From Amycolatopsis nivea (GTDB taxonomy: Bacteria > Actinomycetota > Actinomycetes > Mycobacteriales > Pseudonocardiaceae), in NCBI RefSeq assembly GCF_004522235.1, contig NZ_SDLT01000025.1:84101-148100 (forward strand): DNA of 64,000 nt, read 5' to 3'. Shown in pieces: positions 1 to 9,662 of the stretch. Positions within the stretch are counted from its first letter, which is position 1. Every line of letters starts with the position of its first letter. The notes below the pieces were generated by a model. The model did not search any database, was not told the origin of the DNA, and saw nothing but the letters and a program-made list of their open reading frames with translations. A program made the position numbers and the translations under genes.

Positions 1-3000
1 TTCGATCTCGCCCGGCTCGATCCGGAACCCGCGCAGTTTGACCTGGTGGTCGGCGCGGCCGAGGAACACCAGCTGCCCGTCCGGCCGCCAGCGCACGAGG
101 TCGCCGGTGCGGTACATCCGGTCGCCGGGCGCGCCGAACGGGTCGGCGACGAACCGTTCGGCGGTCTGTCCCGGCCGGTTCACGTAGCCGCGGGCGAGCT
201 TCGGCCCGGCGAGGTACAGCTCGCCGGTGACGCCGGTCCCGACCGGCCGCAGCCCCGCGTCCAGCACGTACGCCCGCACCTGCGGGTCCGGCCGTCCGAT
301 CGGCAGCGGACCCGGATCGTCGGCCGAGTACACCCAGGTCACGGAGTTGATGGTGACCTCGGTCGGACCGTAGGCGTTGAACAGCGCGCGCCGGTCGCCC
401 CAGCGGTGCGCCAGCTCCGGGTCGAGCCGTTCGGCACCGACCACGAAGAACACTTCCGGGTCCACCGTCGCGTCGTCCGGCATCGCGGACAGGAACGACG
501 GCAGCAGGTTCAGCCCGGTCACGCGGTGTTTGGCGGCGTAGGCGAGCAGGTCGTCGCCGGACCCGCGGACCTCCTCCGGCGCGATCACCGAGGTGCCGCC
601 GGACAGCAACGGCAGGAAGAACTGCCAGTAGGAGACGTCGAAACTCGTGGACGCGAAGTGCAGGTACCGCTCGCCGTGCCGGATGCCGACGATGTCCTCC
701 TGCAGCGCGACGAGGCTCGGAATGCCGCGATGGGTGACCGCGACGCCCTTGGGCTTTCCGGTGGTGCCGGACGTGTAGATCACGTACGCCAGCGAGTCCG
801 GCACCGGAACGACATCGTCCCAAGTAGACGGTCCATTGAGGATCATCGGGTCGATCACCGGGAGGCCGAAACCGGGGTCCGAAGTGGATACCACCGCTGC
901 GGGTGCACTGTCTTTCACCAGATGCGCCAGGCGTTCCGCAGGGTACGTCGGGTCCATCGGCACGTGCACCGCACCGGCCTTGAGCACGCCGAACAGCGCA
1001 ACCACCAGGTCTATGTCGCGTTCCAGCAGCACCGCGACCGGGTCCTGTTCCCGCACCCCGGCAGCGCGCAAGGCGTGCGCGAGCTGGTTCGCCTTCCGGT
1101 CCAGTTCCGCGTAAGTCAGGCGGCGATTCCGGCACACGACGGCTTCGGCATCCGGAGTTTCCCGCACCCAGCGGGCGAATTCCTCCAGACAGGTACCGGC
1201 TTCCCGCCGCGGCTCAGGTCCGGTTCCTTGCCGGAGGAGAGCCGATTCCTCTTCCGTGTCAAGGGAACGCAGCCGCGCGACCGGTTGCTGCGGGTCGGCC
1301 ACGAGCTCGTGCAGCAGAGTCGTCAGCCAGCGGCCGTAGGCCTGCACAGTCGACTCGTCGAAGGCCTGCGGCTGGTAGCCGAGGCCGATCGAGATCTCGT
1401 CGCCCGGCAGCACGATCACGGTCAGCGGATAGTGCGTCGCGTCGGTGATGTCGACGCCGACGAGGTCGAGCCCGGGCGCGAGCGGTTCGCGTTCCCGGCT
1501 GGAGAGCGGGAAGTTCTCCATGACCAGCATCGTGTCGAACAGATCGCCGACGCCCGCCGCGCGCTGGATGTCCGGCAGCCCGAGGTGATGGTGGTCGGTG
1601 AGCCGCGCGTTCTCGTCCTGCACCCGCGTCAGCACCGCCGACGCCGGATCGGACGGGGCGAACGCCACGCGCACCGGGATGGTCGTGCCGAGCTGGCCGA
1701 TCATCGCTTCCACGCCCGGAACGTCGGACGGACGGCCGGACACCGGGCAGCCGAACACCACGTCCTGGCGTCCGGTGAGCCGCGCCAGCAGCACGCCCCA
1801 AGCCGTCTGGAACACTGCCGTCGGCGTCACGCCGCGTTCCCGCGCGAAGCCGCGCAGCCGTTCGCTGAACTCGGTGCCGAGCCCGACCCAGATCCGTTGT
1901 GGACGGTCCGAAGCGGACTCCGCGGTCGCCGGGGCGAGCCGCGTTCCTTCTTCCAAACCAGCCAACGCCGTCTGCCATGCCTCGACTGCCGCGTTGTGAT
2001 CGCGGGCGGCCAGCACCCGGTGGTACTCGGCGAGCGGCGGCGCGACCGGAGCGGCCGGCCCGCCGTCGAGTTCGGCGTAGGTGGCCAGGAGGGCGCGGCC
2101 GACGAGCGGCATCGACCAGCCGTCGAGCAGCGCGTGATGGATCGTCAGCACGAGCCGGTGTTCGGCCGGGCCGAGGGTGATGAGCAGGAACCGGATCAGC
2201 GGCGGCACCGCCGGGTCGAACGGCCGGGCCAGTTCCGCCGCGCATTCGTCCCCGGCGCTCTCCGGGTGCTCGACGTGCCGCCAGTCCAGGTGCACGTCAG
2301 CAGGCACGACCTGCACGACCTCGCCCGCCGCCGTCGTGTGCAGGTGGACGCGCAGCGCCGGCTGCCGTCGCAGCAGTTCCTCGGCGGCGGCTCGCATCCG
2401 TTCCGGAGCAAGCCGCCCTTCGAGGTGGGTCACCGCTTGCACGGTGTAGACGTCGGGTCCGCCCCGGGTCAGCGTGTGGAACGACAGCCCGGCCTGCAGG
2501 GGCGTCGCGGGCAGGACGTCGGCGACCGGGCCCTGCAGTTCGAGCGCGTCGATGTCATGCTGGGTGAGCGTGACGAGCGGAAGGTCCGACGGAGTGAGCC
2601 CGCCGGTGTGCTCCCGCGCGTGCGCCGCCAACGCGGCCAGCGCGGTCGACCACTTTTCCTGGAGGCGTTCGACCTCGTCCGGCGGCAGAACCCGGCTCGC
2701 GGCGGTCCATTCGACGGCGATCCGCGGCACGCCTTCCTCGCGGACGAAGCAGTTCAGCGCCAGGACCTGCTCCAACGCCTTGGCGGGCGGCTCGATCACG
2801 GCGAACGGATCCTCGTCCGGCAGCTGCCAGCCGCCGGACAGCGGAGTGAACCGACCGAGGTAGTTGAGCAGAACGTCCGGCATCTCCGGCGCGAACCCGG
2901 CCCCCGGGTCCAGGTACCGCAGGATGCCGAATCCGATCCCACCGTCCGGCACCGTGCGCCGCGCTTCCTTGACCGCGCGCAGCAACCGATCAAGCGTGTC

Positions 3001-6000
3001 CACACCCGACAGTTCAATGTGGACCGGGTATTCGGCGGTGAACCAGCCGACGGTCCGGGCGAGGTCCAGCCCTTCGCGGCCGTGGCCCTCCATCGTGACG
3101 GTGAGCGCGTCTTCGTCGCCGCGCAGGGTCAGCACGAGCGCGGCGAGCAGCACCTCGTCGACACCCGCACGGTAGGCGGCGGGCAGTGTCGTGAGGATCG
3201 CCGCGCTTTCCTCTTCGGTGGCGACGGTGACCGAACGATGCGCGGTAGCAACAGTGTCGCGCGTCGGGTCGAGCTTGCTCTTCCGCGTCGACCGCCAGTA
3301 GTCGAGTTCACCGCGCCGCGCACCACTCGTCCCTTGTTCGGCGAGCGCCAATGCGTGTCGTCGCCAGGAATTGCGCACGGGTTCGAGCACTCCGCCCTCG
3401 CACGCCGTCTGCAGATCAGGCAGCAAGATTCGCCACGAAACCCCGTCGATCGCCAGGTGGTGCACGACGATCACCAGCTGGTCCCCCACCAGCGCGACGC
3501 GCAGCATCTCCCCGGCGCGCGGGTCCAATTCGGACGCCAGCCGTTCGGCTACTTCAGCCGGACTCCCTGTCGCCTCGCTGACCGACGCCGAGACTGCGCC
3601 CCGCGGCCGGATCACCAACGAGCCATCGGGTTCGACACGAAGCCGCAACACGTCGTGGTGGTCAAGAATCGCCTGAACGCCTTCGCGCAGCCCCGGCACC
3701 GGACCGTCCACCCGGAGCACTGTCCACTGTGCATAGCCGACAATCGCGTCCAGGTCCGGATTCAGGTCGAACAACGTCCGCACGATCGGCGGCGCCGGAA
3801 CCTCGCCGATCGGCTCGTCCGGTTCACTGTCCGGTTCGGACAGATCCCGGCTCGCCGCCGCCAACGCCGCGAAACTGCGCCGCGCCAGCAAATCCCGCGG
3901 CCGGAGGTCCAGTCCGTGCGCCCGCAACCGGCTGCTCACGCTGATCGCGGTGATGCTGTCGCCGCCGAGGGCGAAGAAATCGTCGTCGACCGCGACCCGC
4001 TCCACGCCGATCACCTCGGCGATCGCCGCGCACAGCAACCGTTCCCGTTCGGTCCGCGGTTCCCGTCCGCCCTCGGCCGCCGCAGGCGCGGGCAGCGCGG
4101 CCCGGTCGAGTTTTCCGTTGCTGGTCACCGGAAGTTCGTCCAGCACCACGACCGCGGCCGGAACCATCGCCTCCGGCAACCGCTCCGCGAGCGTCGCCCG
4201 AACGTCCTCCGCAACCAGCCCTGAGCCGACGACATACCCGACCAGCCGGGGTCCGCGCACCGCAGCCGCGGCCGCCCGCACGCCGGGAACCGCACCGAGC
4301 GCGCTCTCGACCTCGCCCAATTCCACGCGGTGGCCGCGAATCTTGACCTGACCGTCGCGCCGCCCCAAATACTCCAGCCCCCGGCCCGGCACCCAGCGCA
4401 CGACGTCGCCGGTGCGGTACATCCGTTCCCCCGGCGGCCCGAACGGATCGGCGACGAACCGCTCCGCCGTCCCGCCCGGACGACCGAGATAACCACGCGC
4501 CAGATGCGGTCCGGCGAGGTACAACTCCCCGCGGCTGCCCGGCGGCACCGGCCGCAGCGCGGCGTCGAGCACGTACGCCCGCGTCCCGGGCACCGCGAAC
4601 CCGATCACCGGCTCGTCCCCGGTGATCGGCGCGCTGGCACCGTCCACAGTGGTCTCAGTCGGGCCGTAGATGTTGCGCGCGCGGATTCCGGACGAAGCGA
4701 CCCGCTGCCACAACGCCGGTGACGTCGCCTCGCCGCCGAGCACCAGCAACGCCGGGTCGAGCGACCCCGCGTCGAGCAACGGAGCCGCCATCGACGGCGT
4801 CGTGTCGATGACGTCGATCTGGTCGCGCACGAAAGCGGCGTGCAGCGCATCGACGTCGCGCGCGGTTTCCGTGTCGTAGACGTGCAATTCGTGCCCGCAC
4901 AGCATCCACAGCAGCTGCTCGATCGCCGAGTCGAAGGCGAAGGAGTACGTGTGCGCGACGCGGAGCCGACGCCCCTGCGCGGTCTCGGCCACCGTGGTCG
5001 CGCGATGGTTCCGAAGCAACGTCTCCAGCCCGCCGGACCGGACCAGCACGCCCTTCGGCTGCCCCGTGGAACCCGAGGTGAAGATGACGTACGCGAGGCT
5101 TTCCGGATGCCGGTCTACCTGCTCCCCCACCGCCGAGTACCCGGCGATTTCCTCCCGTACCGCCGCATCGTCCAGCCGCAACTGCGGCACGCCCGGCAGC
5201 AGGTCCGAATCCGTCACGGCGAGCTTCGGGGTCACCTCGGCGACCAGCGAGCGCAGCCGTTCCGCCGGATGCGCGAGGTCCAGCGGCAGGAACGCCGCCC
5301 CCGCGTCGAGCACCGCCAGCAGCGCCACCACCAGATCGACCGACCGCGGCAACGCCAGCGCCACCACGTCGTCCGCTCCGACGCCCCGCGCCCGCAACGC
5401 CCGCGCCAGCCGGTGCACCCGGTCCCGCACCTCGTCGCCGGTGAGCCGCTCGTCCCCGCAGACCAGCGCGGTCGGCCCGTCGAGCCCGTCCAGGAACCCT
5501 TCTCCGGTCGGGGAAACCGCGGGAGTCGACCATTCGGCAAGCAAGGCGTCGACGTCCGGCACCAGGTCCACCCCGCCGACCACCGGCGCGTCCGCACTGG
5601 TGAACGCGGAGATCAGCGCCTTCAACGCGGTGAGCTGCGCGTCGACACCAGCCTGGTCCTGCGAACGCGCGTCGACCTCGAAGCCCAGCAGCAGCCCGCC
5701 GCCAGCGGTCGGGAGCACGCTGAGCCCCATGTCCTCCGGCGGCCCGCCCGCGACGTTCCGCATCGTCCCGCGCGCCTCGCCGAACGCCAGCTCCAGATCG
5801 AACGCCTTGAGGTTGATCCCGCGGCCGTGCAGCAGCGCACCCGCGCCGGGCACCGCCAGATCCTGCGGCAGGTTCTCGCCCCGGTACCGCTGATGCGCGC
5901 GCATTTCCCGCAACGCCTGCGCGACCCGCGCGGTCAGCTCCTCCGGACGGTCGCCCGGCTGCACCTGCACCCGCAACGGCAGCACGTTGACCGCCATCGC

Positions 6001-6870
6001 CGGGGTCCGCAACGCCGCCCCGACCCGGCACATCAACGGCACCGCGAACACGACGTCCGCCGTTCCGAGCACCCGGTGCAGGAACGCCGCGTAACACGCG
6101 ATCAGCGCGTCGCCCCAGGTCGTCCCCGCGCGCTTCCCCAGTTCGCCCAGCCCGGCGACCTCGTCCGCGGTGAGTTCGGCACGCGCGGTGAACGTGGCCT
6201 CCGGCAGCCCGGCCGCGCTCGCGTCGTCGGCCAGCTCCGGCATCGGCGTGAACCGATCGCACCAGTACGCGCGGTCCTTCGCGAACCGTTCGCTCATCCG
6301 GTACTCGCGGTCGGCTTCGACGAGATCGGCGAACCGGCCGAACGTGGACGGCGGCGCCTCTTCGCCCCGCACCGCCGCGGTGTACCGGGCAGCGGTGCGG
6401 CGAGCGAGCATCGCGGCGGTGTAGCCGTCGAACACCAGGTGGTGGCCGAGCTGGGTGAACCACACTTCGGTGTCGGAAAGCCGGAGGATCACGTGCGAGA
6501 ACAACGCCCGGTCCAGCATCCCGCGGCACGCCTCGGCCACCCGCTGCCGCTCCGCCGCGACCCGCGCGTGCGCCGCGGCGAGCGGGTCCGGTTCCCCTCG
6601 CAGGTCAACGACTTCCGGCAACGGCACCGGCTCGGCGGACACGGTTTGCCGCGGCCCGTCCGGGGTGTCGTGCACCCGCAGCCGCAGGCTTTCGGCCTCC
6701 TCGGCGGTCGCCCGGATCGCCTCGGCCAGCGCCGCGAGGTCGACCGGCGCGCCGGAGATTTCCACGACGTCGCCCACGACGTAGTACGGCGAATCCGGTT
6801 CCAGCCGCTGCGCGTTCCAGATGCCCAGCTGGGCGCTGGTCAGCTCGAGAGCGGCGAGTGCGGTGCTCAA
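1..6870 (-). CDS. Non-ribosomal peptide synthetase, C-A-T-E-C-A..., catecholate siderophore assembly (3' end outside window)
   Basis: Cytosolic NRPS, about 2,290 codons visible and still open at base 1. The chosen start is TTG at 6868-6870, with a GGGAG ribosome site about 10 nt upstream, 16 nt after the ATPase stop. Domain order by my translation: starter-type C domain (HHLVFDG near residue 142; EntF-like sequence GRGINLKAFDLELAFG), A1 (FTSGSTGQPKG; IYGPTETT), carrier (LGGDSITA near residue 967), epimerization domain (HHLAIDGVSW, EGHGRE, LLNYLGR), second C domain (HHALLDGWSM), and A2 (YTSGTTGKPKG; NAYGPTE) cut by the edge. The A1 pocket reads about D-S-E-D-V-G-I-V-D. Acidic residues at positions 239 and 278 fit a basic substrate (Arg, Orn or Lys), here epimerised to D; this is inference. 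The starter C domain would take DHB from the separate aryl carrier protein. The DHB and uptake genes lie upstream on the same strand. Confidence 0.9.
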   Translation of the reverse strand, partial: MSTALAALELTSAQLGIWNAQRLEPDSPYYVVGDVVEISGAPVDLAALAEAIRATAEEAESLRLRVHDTPDGPRQTVSAEPVPLPEVVDLRGEPDPLAAAHARVAAERQRVAEACRGMLDRALFSHVILRLSDTEVWFTQLGHHLVFDGYTAAMLARRTAARYTAAVRGEEAPPSTFGRFADLVEADREYRMSERFAKDRAYWCDRFTPMPELADDASAAGLPEATFTARAELTADEVAGLGELGKRAGTTWGDALIACYAAFLHRVLGTADVVFAVPLMCRVGAALRTPAMAVNVLPLRVQVQPGDRPEELTARVAQALREMRAHQRYRGENLPQDLAVPGAGALLHGRGINLKAFDLELAFGEARGTMRNVAGGPPEDMGLSVLPTAGGGLLLGFEVDARSQDQAGVDAQLTALKALISAFTSADAPVVGGVDLVPDVDALLAEWSTPAVSPTGEGFLDGLDGPTALVCGDERLTGDEVRDRVHRLARALRARGVGADDVVALALPRSVDLVVALLAVLDAGAAFLPLDLAHPAERLRSLVAEVTPKLAVTDSDLLPGVPQLRLDDAAVREEIAGYSAVGEQVDRHPESLAYVIFTSGSTGQPKGVLVRSGGLETLLRNHRATTVAETAQGRRLRVAHTYSFAFDSAIEQLLWMLCGHELHVYDTETARDVDALHAAFVRDQIDVIDTTPSMAAPLLDAGSLDPALLVLGGEATSPALWQRVASSGIRARNIYGPTETTVDGASAPITGDEPVIGFAVPGTRAYVLDAALRPVPPGSRGELYLAGPHLARGYLGRPGGTAERFVADPFGPPGERMYRTGDVVRWVPGRGLEYLGRRDGQVKIRGHRVELGEVESALGAVPGVRAAAAAVRGPRLVGYVVGSGLVAEDVRATLAERLPEAMVPAAVVVLDELPVTSNGKLDRAALPAPAAAEGGREPRTERERLLCAAIAEVIGVERVAVDDDFFALGGDSITAISVSSRLRAHGLDLRPRDLLARRSFAALAAASRDLSEPDSEPDEPIGEVPAPPIVRTLFDLNPDLDAIVGYAQWTVLRVDGPVPGLREGVQAILDHHDVLRLRVEPDGSLVIRPRGAVSASVSEATGSPAEVAERLASELDPRAGEMLRVALVGDQLVIVVHHLAIDGVSWRILLPDLQTACEGGVLEPVRNSWRRHALALAEQGTSGARRGELDYWRSTRKSKLDPTRDTVATAHRSVTVATEEESAAILTTLPAAYRAGVDEVLLAALVLTLRGDEDALTVTMEGHGREGLDLARTVGWFTAEYPVHIELSGVDTLDRLLRAVKEARRTVPDGGIGFGILRYLDPGAGFAPEMPDVLLNYLGRFTPLSGGWQLPDEDPFAVIEPPAKALEQVLALNCFVREEGVPRIAVEWTAASRVLPPDEVERLQEKWSTALAALAAHAREHTGGLTPSDLPLVTLTQHDIDALELQGPVADVLPATPLQAGLSFHTLTRGGPDVYTVQAVTHLEGRLAPERMRAAAEELLRRQPALRVHLHTTAAGEVVQVVPADVHLDWRHVEHPESAGDECAAELARPFDPAVPPLIRFLLITLGPAEHRLVLTIHHALLDGWSMPLVGRALLATYAELDGGPAAPVAPPLAEYHRVLAARDHNAAVEAWQTALAGLEEGTRLAPATAESASDRPQRIWVGLGTEFSERLRGFARERGVTPTAVFQTAWGVLLARLTGRQDVVFGCPVSGRPSDVPGVEAMIGQLGTTIPVRVAFAPSDPASAVLTRVQDENARLTDHHHLGLPDIQRAAGVGDLFDTMLVMENFPLSSREREPLAPGLDLVGVDITDATHYPLTVIVLPGDEISIGLGYQPQAFDESTVQAYGRWLTTLLHELVADPQQPVARLRSLDTEEESALLRQGTGPEPRREAGTCLEEFARWVRETPDAEAVVCRNRRLTYAELDRKANQLAHALRAAGVREQDPVAVLLERDIDLVVALFGVLKAGAVHVPMDPTYPAERLAHLVKDSAPAAVVSTSDPGFGLPVIDPMILNGPSTWDDVVPVPDSLAYVIYTSGTTGKPKGVAVTHRGIPSLVALQEDIVGIRHGERYLHFASTSFDVSYWQFFLPLLSGGTSVIAPEEVRGSGDDLLAYAAKHRVTGLNLLPSFLSAMPDDATVDPEVFFVVGAERLDPELAHRWGDRRALFNAYGPTEVTINSVTWVYSADDPGPLPIGRPDPQVRAYVLDAGLRPVGTGVTGELYLAGPKLARGYVNRPGQTAERFVADPFGAPGDRMYRTGDLVRWRPDGQLVFLGRADHQVKLRGFRIEPGEIE

Positions 6871-6886
6871 CTGGTGACTCCCGGGG

Positions 6887-7663
6887 TCAGAGCGACGGCA
6901 CGACCATCGGCGTGCCGGTGACCGGATCGGGCACCACGACGCTCGGCAGGTCGAAGACTTCCTTGATCAGCGCGGCGTCCACGACCTCGCCGGGCTCGCC
7001 CTCGGCCACGACCCGGCCGTCGCGCATGGCGACGACGTGGTCGGCGTACCGGCAGGCCTGGTTGATGTCGTGCAGCACCGCGATCACCGTGCGGCCCTCG
7101 TCGCGCAGCCGCTTCAGCAGCTCCAGCACTTGATACTGGTGCGCGATGTCGAGGAACGACGTCGGTTCGTCGAGCAGCAGGTACGGCGTGCGCTGCGCGA
7201 GCACGACCGCGATCCACACGCGCTGCCGCTGCCCGCCGGACAGCTCCTGCACCGGACGGTCGGCCAGCCCGGCGACGCCGGCCGCGGTCATCGCGCCGAC
7301 CACCGCGGTCTCGTCCTCCTCGGACCACGACGACAGCAGCGACTGGTGCGGGAACCGCCCGCGCGCGACCAGCTGCCGGACGCGGACGTCCTCCGGCGCG
7401 GACGGATCCTGCGGCAGGAAGCCGAGTTCCTGCGCCAAGGCCTTGGCCGGATACGCCCCGACCTCGCGGCCGTCGAAGGTGACGCCGCCGTCGGACGGGC
7501 GGAGCAGCCGGACGAACGCGCGCAGCAATGTCGATTTGCCGCACGCGTTCGGGCCGACCACCGCGGTGAACGCGCGGTCGGGCACGTCGAGCCGCAACCG
7601 CGTCGACACGACGCGGTCGCCGTAGCGCAGGGTGAGGTCCCGCGCGGTCAAGCGGGCGGTCAC
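6887..7663 (-). CDS. Ferric-siderophore ABC transporter ATPase (FepC type)
   Basis: Cytoplasmic ATPase, 258 aa, that powers uptake of the ferric siderophore through the two permeases encoded just upstream. Visible motifs: Walker A GPNACGKST near residue 40, Q-loop LGFLPQDPSAPEDV, signature ELSGGQRQRVW, Walker B LLLDEPTSFLDIAHQ and a switch-loop His (VLHDINQA). The length matches FepC/FecE proteins. The GTG start overlaps the permease stop (GTGA), so the two are probably translationally coupled. The NRPS start follows 16 nt downstream, which suggests one transcript. Siderophore specificity is inferred from the locus, not from the protein itself. Confidence 0.95.
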   Translation of the reverse strand: MTARLTARDLTLRYGDRVVSTRLRLDVPDRAFTAVVGPNACGKSTLLRAFVRLLRPSDGGVTFDGREVGAYPAKALAQELGFLPQDPSAPEDVRVRQLVARGRFPHQSLLSSWSEEDETAVVGAMTAAGVAGLADRPVQELSGGQRQRVWIAVVLAQRTPYLLLDEPTSFLDIAHQYQVLELLKRLRDEGRTVIAVLHDINQACRYADHVVAMRDGRVVAEGEPGEVVDAALIKEVFDLPSVVVPDPVTGTPMVVPSL

Positions 7664-8682
7664 TTCCGCCGCACCTCCTTGGTGAGCAGCCAGATCAGGT
7701 AGCAGCCGCCGATCGCCGTGCTGACCACGCCGACCGGCAGCGAGACCGGGGCGAGCAGCATCTGCGCGACGAGGTCGGCACCGGCAAGCAGCAGCGCACC
7801 GGTCAGTGCCGCGGGCAGCAGCGGAATGCCGGGCGCGCGGGCGAGACGGCGGCCGATCTGCGGCGCGGCGAGCGCGACGAACGCGATCGGCCCGGCTACC
7901 GCGGTGACCGTCGCCGTGCAGGCGACACCGATCACGACCAGCTGCAGCCGCAGGGATTCGTGCCGGACGCCCGTCGTCACCGCGAGTTCCGTGCCGAGCG
8001 CCGCCTGGTGCAGCGCGGGCGCGCGGGTCAGCAGCACCGCGAACAGCACAGCCAGCACCCCGAACGGCACCGCGACGTCGCTCCATCCGATGCCGTTGAG
8101 CGAACCGGCGCTCCAGCCGACCGCGGCAATCGCCACCTCGAGGTCGGCGCGCAGCACGATCCACGAGTTCAACGCGGTCAGCATCGCGTTGATCGCGATC
8201 CCGATGACGATCAGCCGCAACCCGGACCGGCTGCCGCCCATCGACAGCAGATAGACCGCGGCCGCGGTGATCAGCCCGCCGACCACCGACGCGAACGTCA
8301 GCTGCGCCGACGACCCGGACAGCACCGTCATCGCGATCAACGCGCCGGTGTAAGCACCGGAGTCGAGACCGATCACGTCCGGGCTGCCGAGCGGATTCCG
8401 CGTGACGTTCTGGAAAATCGCCCCGGCCAGCCCGAGCGCGGCCCCGAACACCAGCCCGGCCGCCACGCGCGGCAACCGCCATTCGCGGATCACCACGCCC
8501 GGTCCGCCGCCGGACCCGCCGAGCGCGGCGAACACCCGCGCCGGACTCGCCCAGGCCGCGCCGTAGCAAAGCCCCAGCAATGCGAGCCCGGCGAGAACGA
8601 CGCCGAGCACGGCGACGAGAACGACCGTGCGACGCTCGACCCGCAACGAAATCCGCCCTCGGCGGAACACGAACGCGGTCAT
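7660..8682 (-). CDS. FecCD-type iron-siderophore permease (FepG-like)
   Basis: Inner-membrane permease, 340 aa, one half of the transport channel. It shows the multiple hydrophobic segments of the FecCD family and typical stretches such as NPLGSPDVIGLDSGA and the C-terminal GPIAFVALAAPQIGRRL. The open frame extends further upstream, but ATG at 8680-8682 overlaps the stop of the preceding permease (ATGA), and translation from there gives the normal family N-terminus (an Arg-rich cytoplasmic stretch, then the first membrane helix). It pairs with the other permease and the ATPase. Confidence 0.95.
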   Translation of the reverse strand: MTAFVFRRGRISLRVERRTVVLVAVLGVVLAGLALLGLCYGAAWASPARVFAALGGSGGGPGVVIREWRLPRVAAGLVFGAALGLAGAIFQNVTRNPLGSPDVIGLDSGAYTGALIAMTVLSGSSAQLTFASVVGGLITAAAVYLLSMGGSRSGLRLIVIGIAINAMLTALNSWIVLRADLEVAIAAVGWSAGSLNGIGWSDVAVPFGVLAVLFAVLLTRAPALHQAALGTELAVTTGVRHESLRLQLVVIGVACTATVTAVAGPIAFVALAAPQIGRRLARAPGIPLLPAALTGALLLAGADLVAQMLLAPVSLPVGVVSTAIGGCYLIWLLTKEVRRK

Positions 8683-9662
8683 AACGCGGCCGTCCCGTAC
8701 TTGCGGACCGCCCAGATCAGCACCGGACCGCCGACGAACGCCGTCACGATCGCGACCGGCACCTCGCCGGTCGGCAGCAGCACGCGCGAGCCGATGTCCG
8801 AGACCAGCAGCAGAATCGGGCCCAGCACCACCGCGAACGCGGTCAGCCACGGCACCGACGCACCCGCTGCTCGGCGCGCGAGATGCGGCACGATCAGGCC
8901 GACGAACAGAATCGGCCCGGCCACCGCTGTCGCCGCCCCCGCCAGCAGGGTGATCAACAACAGCGTCACCGCACGTATCCGGGCCACGCGCGCGCCGAGC
9001 GTGTGCGCGACGGTGTCGCCCAGCGCAAGCGCATTCAGCTGGCGGCTCAGCAGAAACGCGGCGACCACGCTCACCGCGATGACGATCAACGGTACCGTCA
9101 GCGGAGCCTGTTCCCGTCCGGCCAGCGAACCGACCGCCCAGAACCGGTACCGGTCGAAGGTGTCCGGCAGCAGCAACCGCAGCCCGAGCGAAACGCCGCT
9201 GAGCACGAACGTCAGCGCGGTGCCGGTCAGCACCATCCGCAACGGCGACCGCCGGCCGACCGCGTAGACCAGCAGGGTCGCCAGCACCGCGCCGAGCACC
9301 GCGAACAGCAACTCCCCCGACGCGGAAACGGCGATGCCGAGCGCGGAACCGATCGTGATGGCGAACCCGGCCCCGGCCGTCACGCCGAGCACGCCAGGTT
9401 CGGCGAGCGGATTGCGCGACAGCACCTGGACGAGCACCCCGGCCACCGCCAGCGCAGCGCCGACGCCGACCGCCAGCAGCGCACGCGGCGCGCGGACGTC
9501 GCGCACCACCGCCTGATCGGCCGGATCGCCGTGCCCGAAGATGGCCTGGAGCACCTCCGCCGGCGCGATGCCGTGCGCGCCGACGCCCACGCTGACCACG
9601 GCCACCGCCGCCAGCAGGACGACGGCGGCGGCCAGCAGCGCGGTCCGGCTGCGCGCGGTCAC
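8679..9662 (-). CDS. FecCD-type iron-siderophore permease (FepD-like)
   Basis: Inner-membrane permease, 327 aa, the second channel subunit. Family motifs include NPLAEPGVLGVTAGAGFA near the middle and GPILFVGLIVPHLARR in the C-terminal half, with about ten hydrophobic segments. The start is a GTG that overlaps the stop of the binding-protein gene (GTGA). Longer open frames upstream run into that binding-protein gene in the wrong frame, so they were not used. The order binding protein, permease, permease, ATPase is the classic arrangement for siderophore importers. Confidence 0.94.
   Translation of the reverse strand: MTARSRTALLAAAVVLLAAVAVVSVGVGAHGIAPAEVLQAIFGHGDPADQAVVRDVRAPRALLAVGVGAALAVAGVLVQVLSRNPLAEPGVLGVTAGAGFAITIGSALGIAVSASGELLFAVLGAVLATLLVYAVGRRSPLRMVLTGTALTFVLSGVSLGLRLLLPDTFDRYRFWAVGSLAGREQAPLTVPLIVIAVSVVAAFLLSRQLNALALGDTVAHTLGARVARIRAVTLLLITLLAGAATAVAGPILFVGLIVPHLARRAAGASVPWLTAFAVVLGPILLLVSDIGSRVLLPTGEVPVAIVTAFVGGPVLIWAVRKYGTAAL

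Noticed and set aside
46..4224. A very long plus-strand open frame (about 1,390 codons) opposite the NRPS
   Set aside because: The translation is Arg/His/Val/Gln-rich with no motif, and it is antisense to a clear NRPS; a codon-bias shadow.
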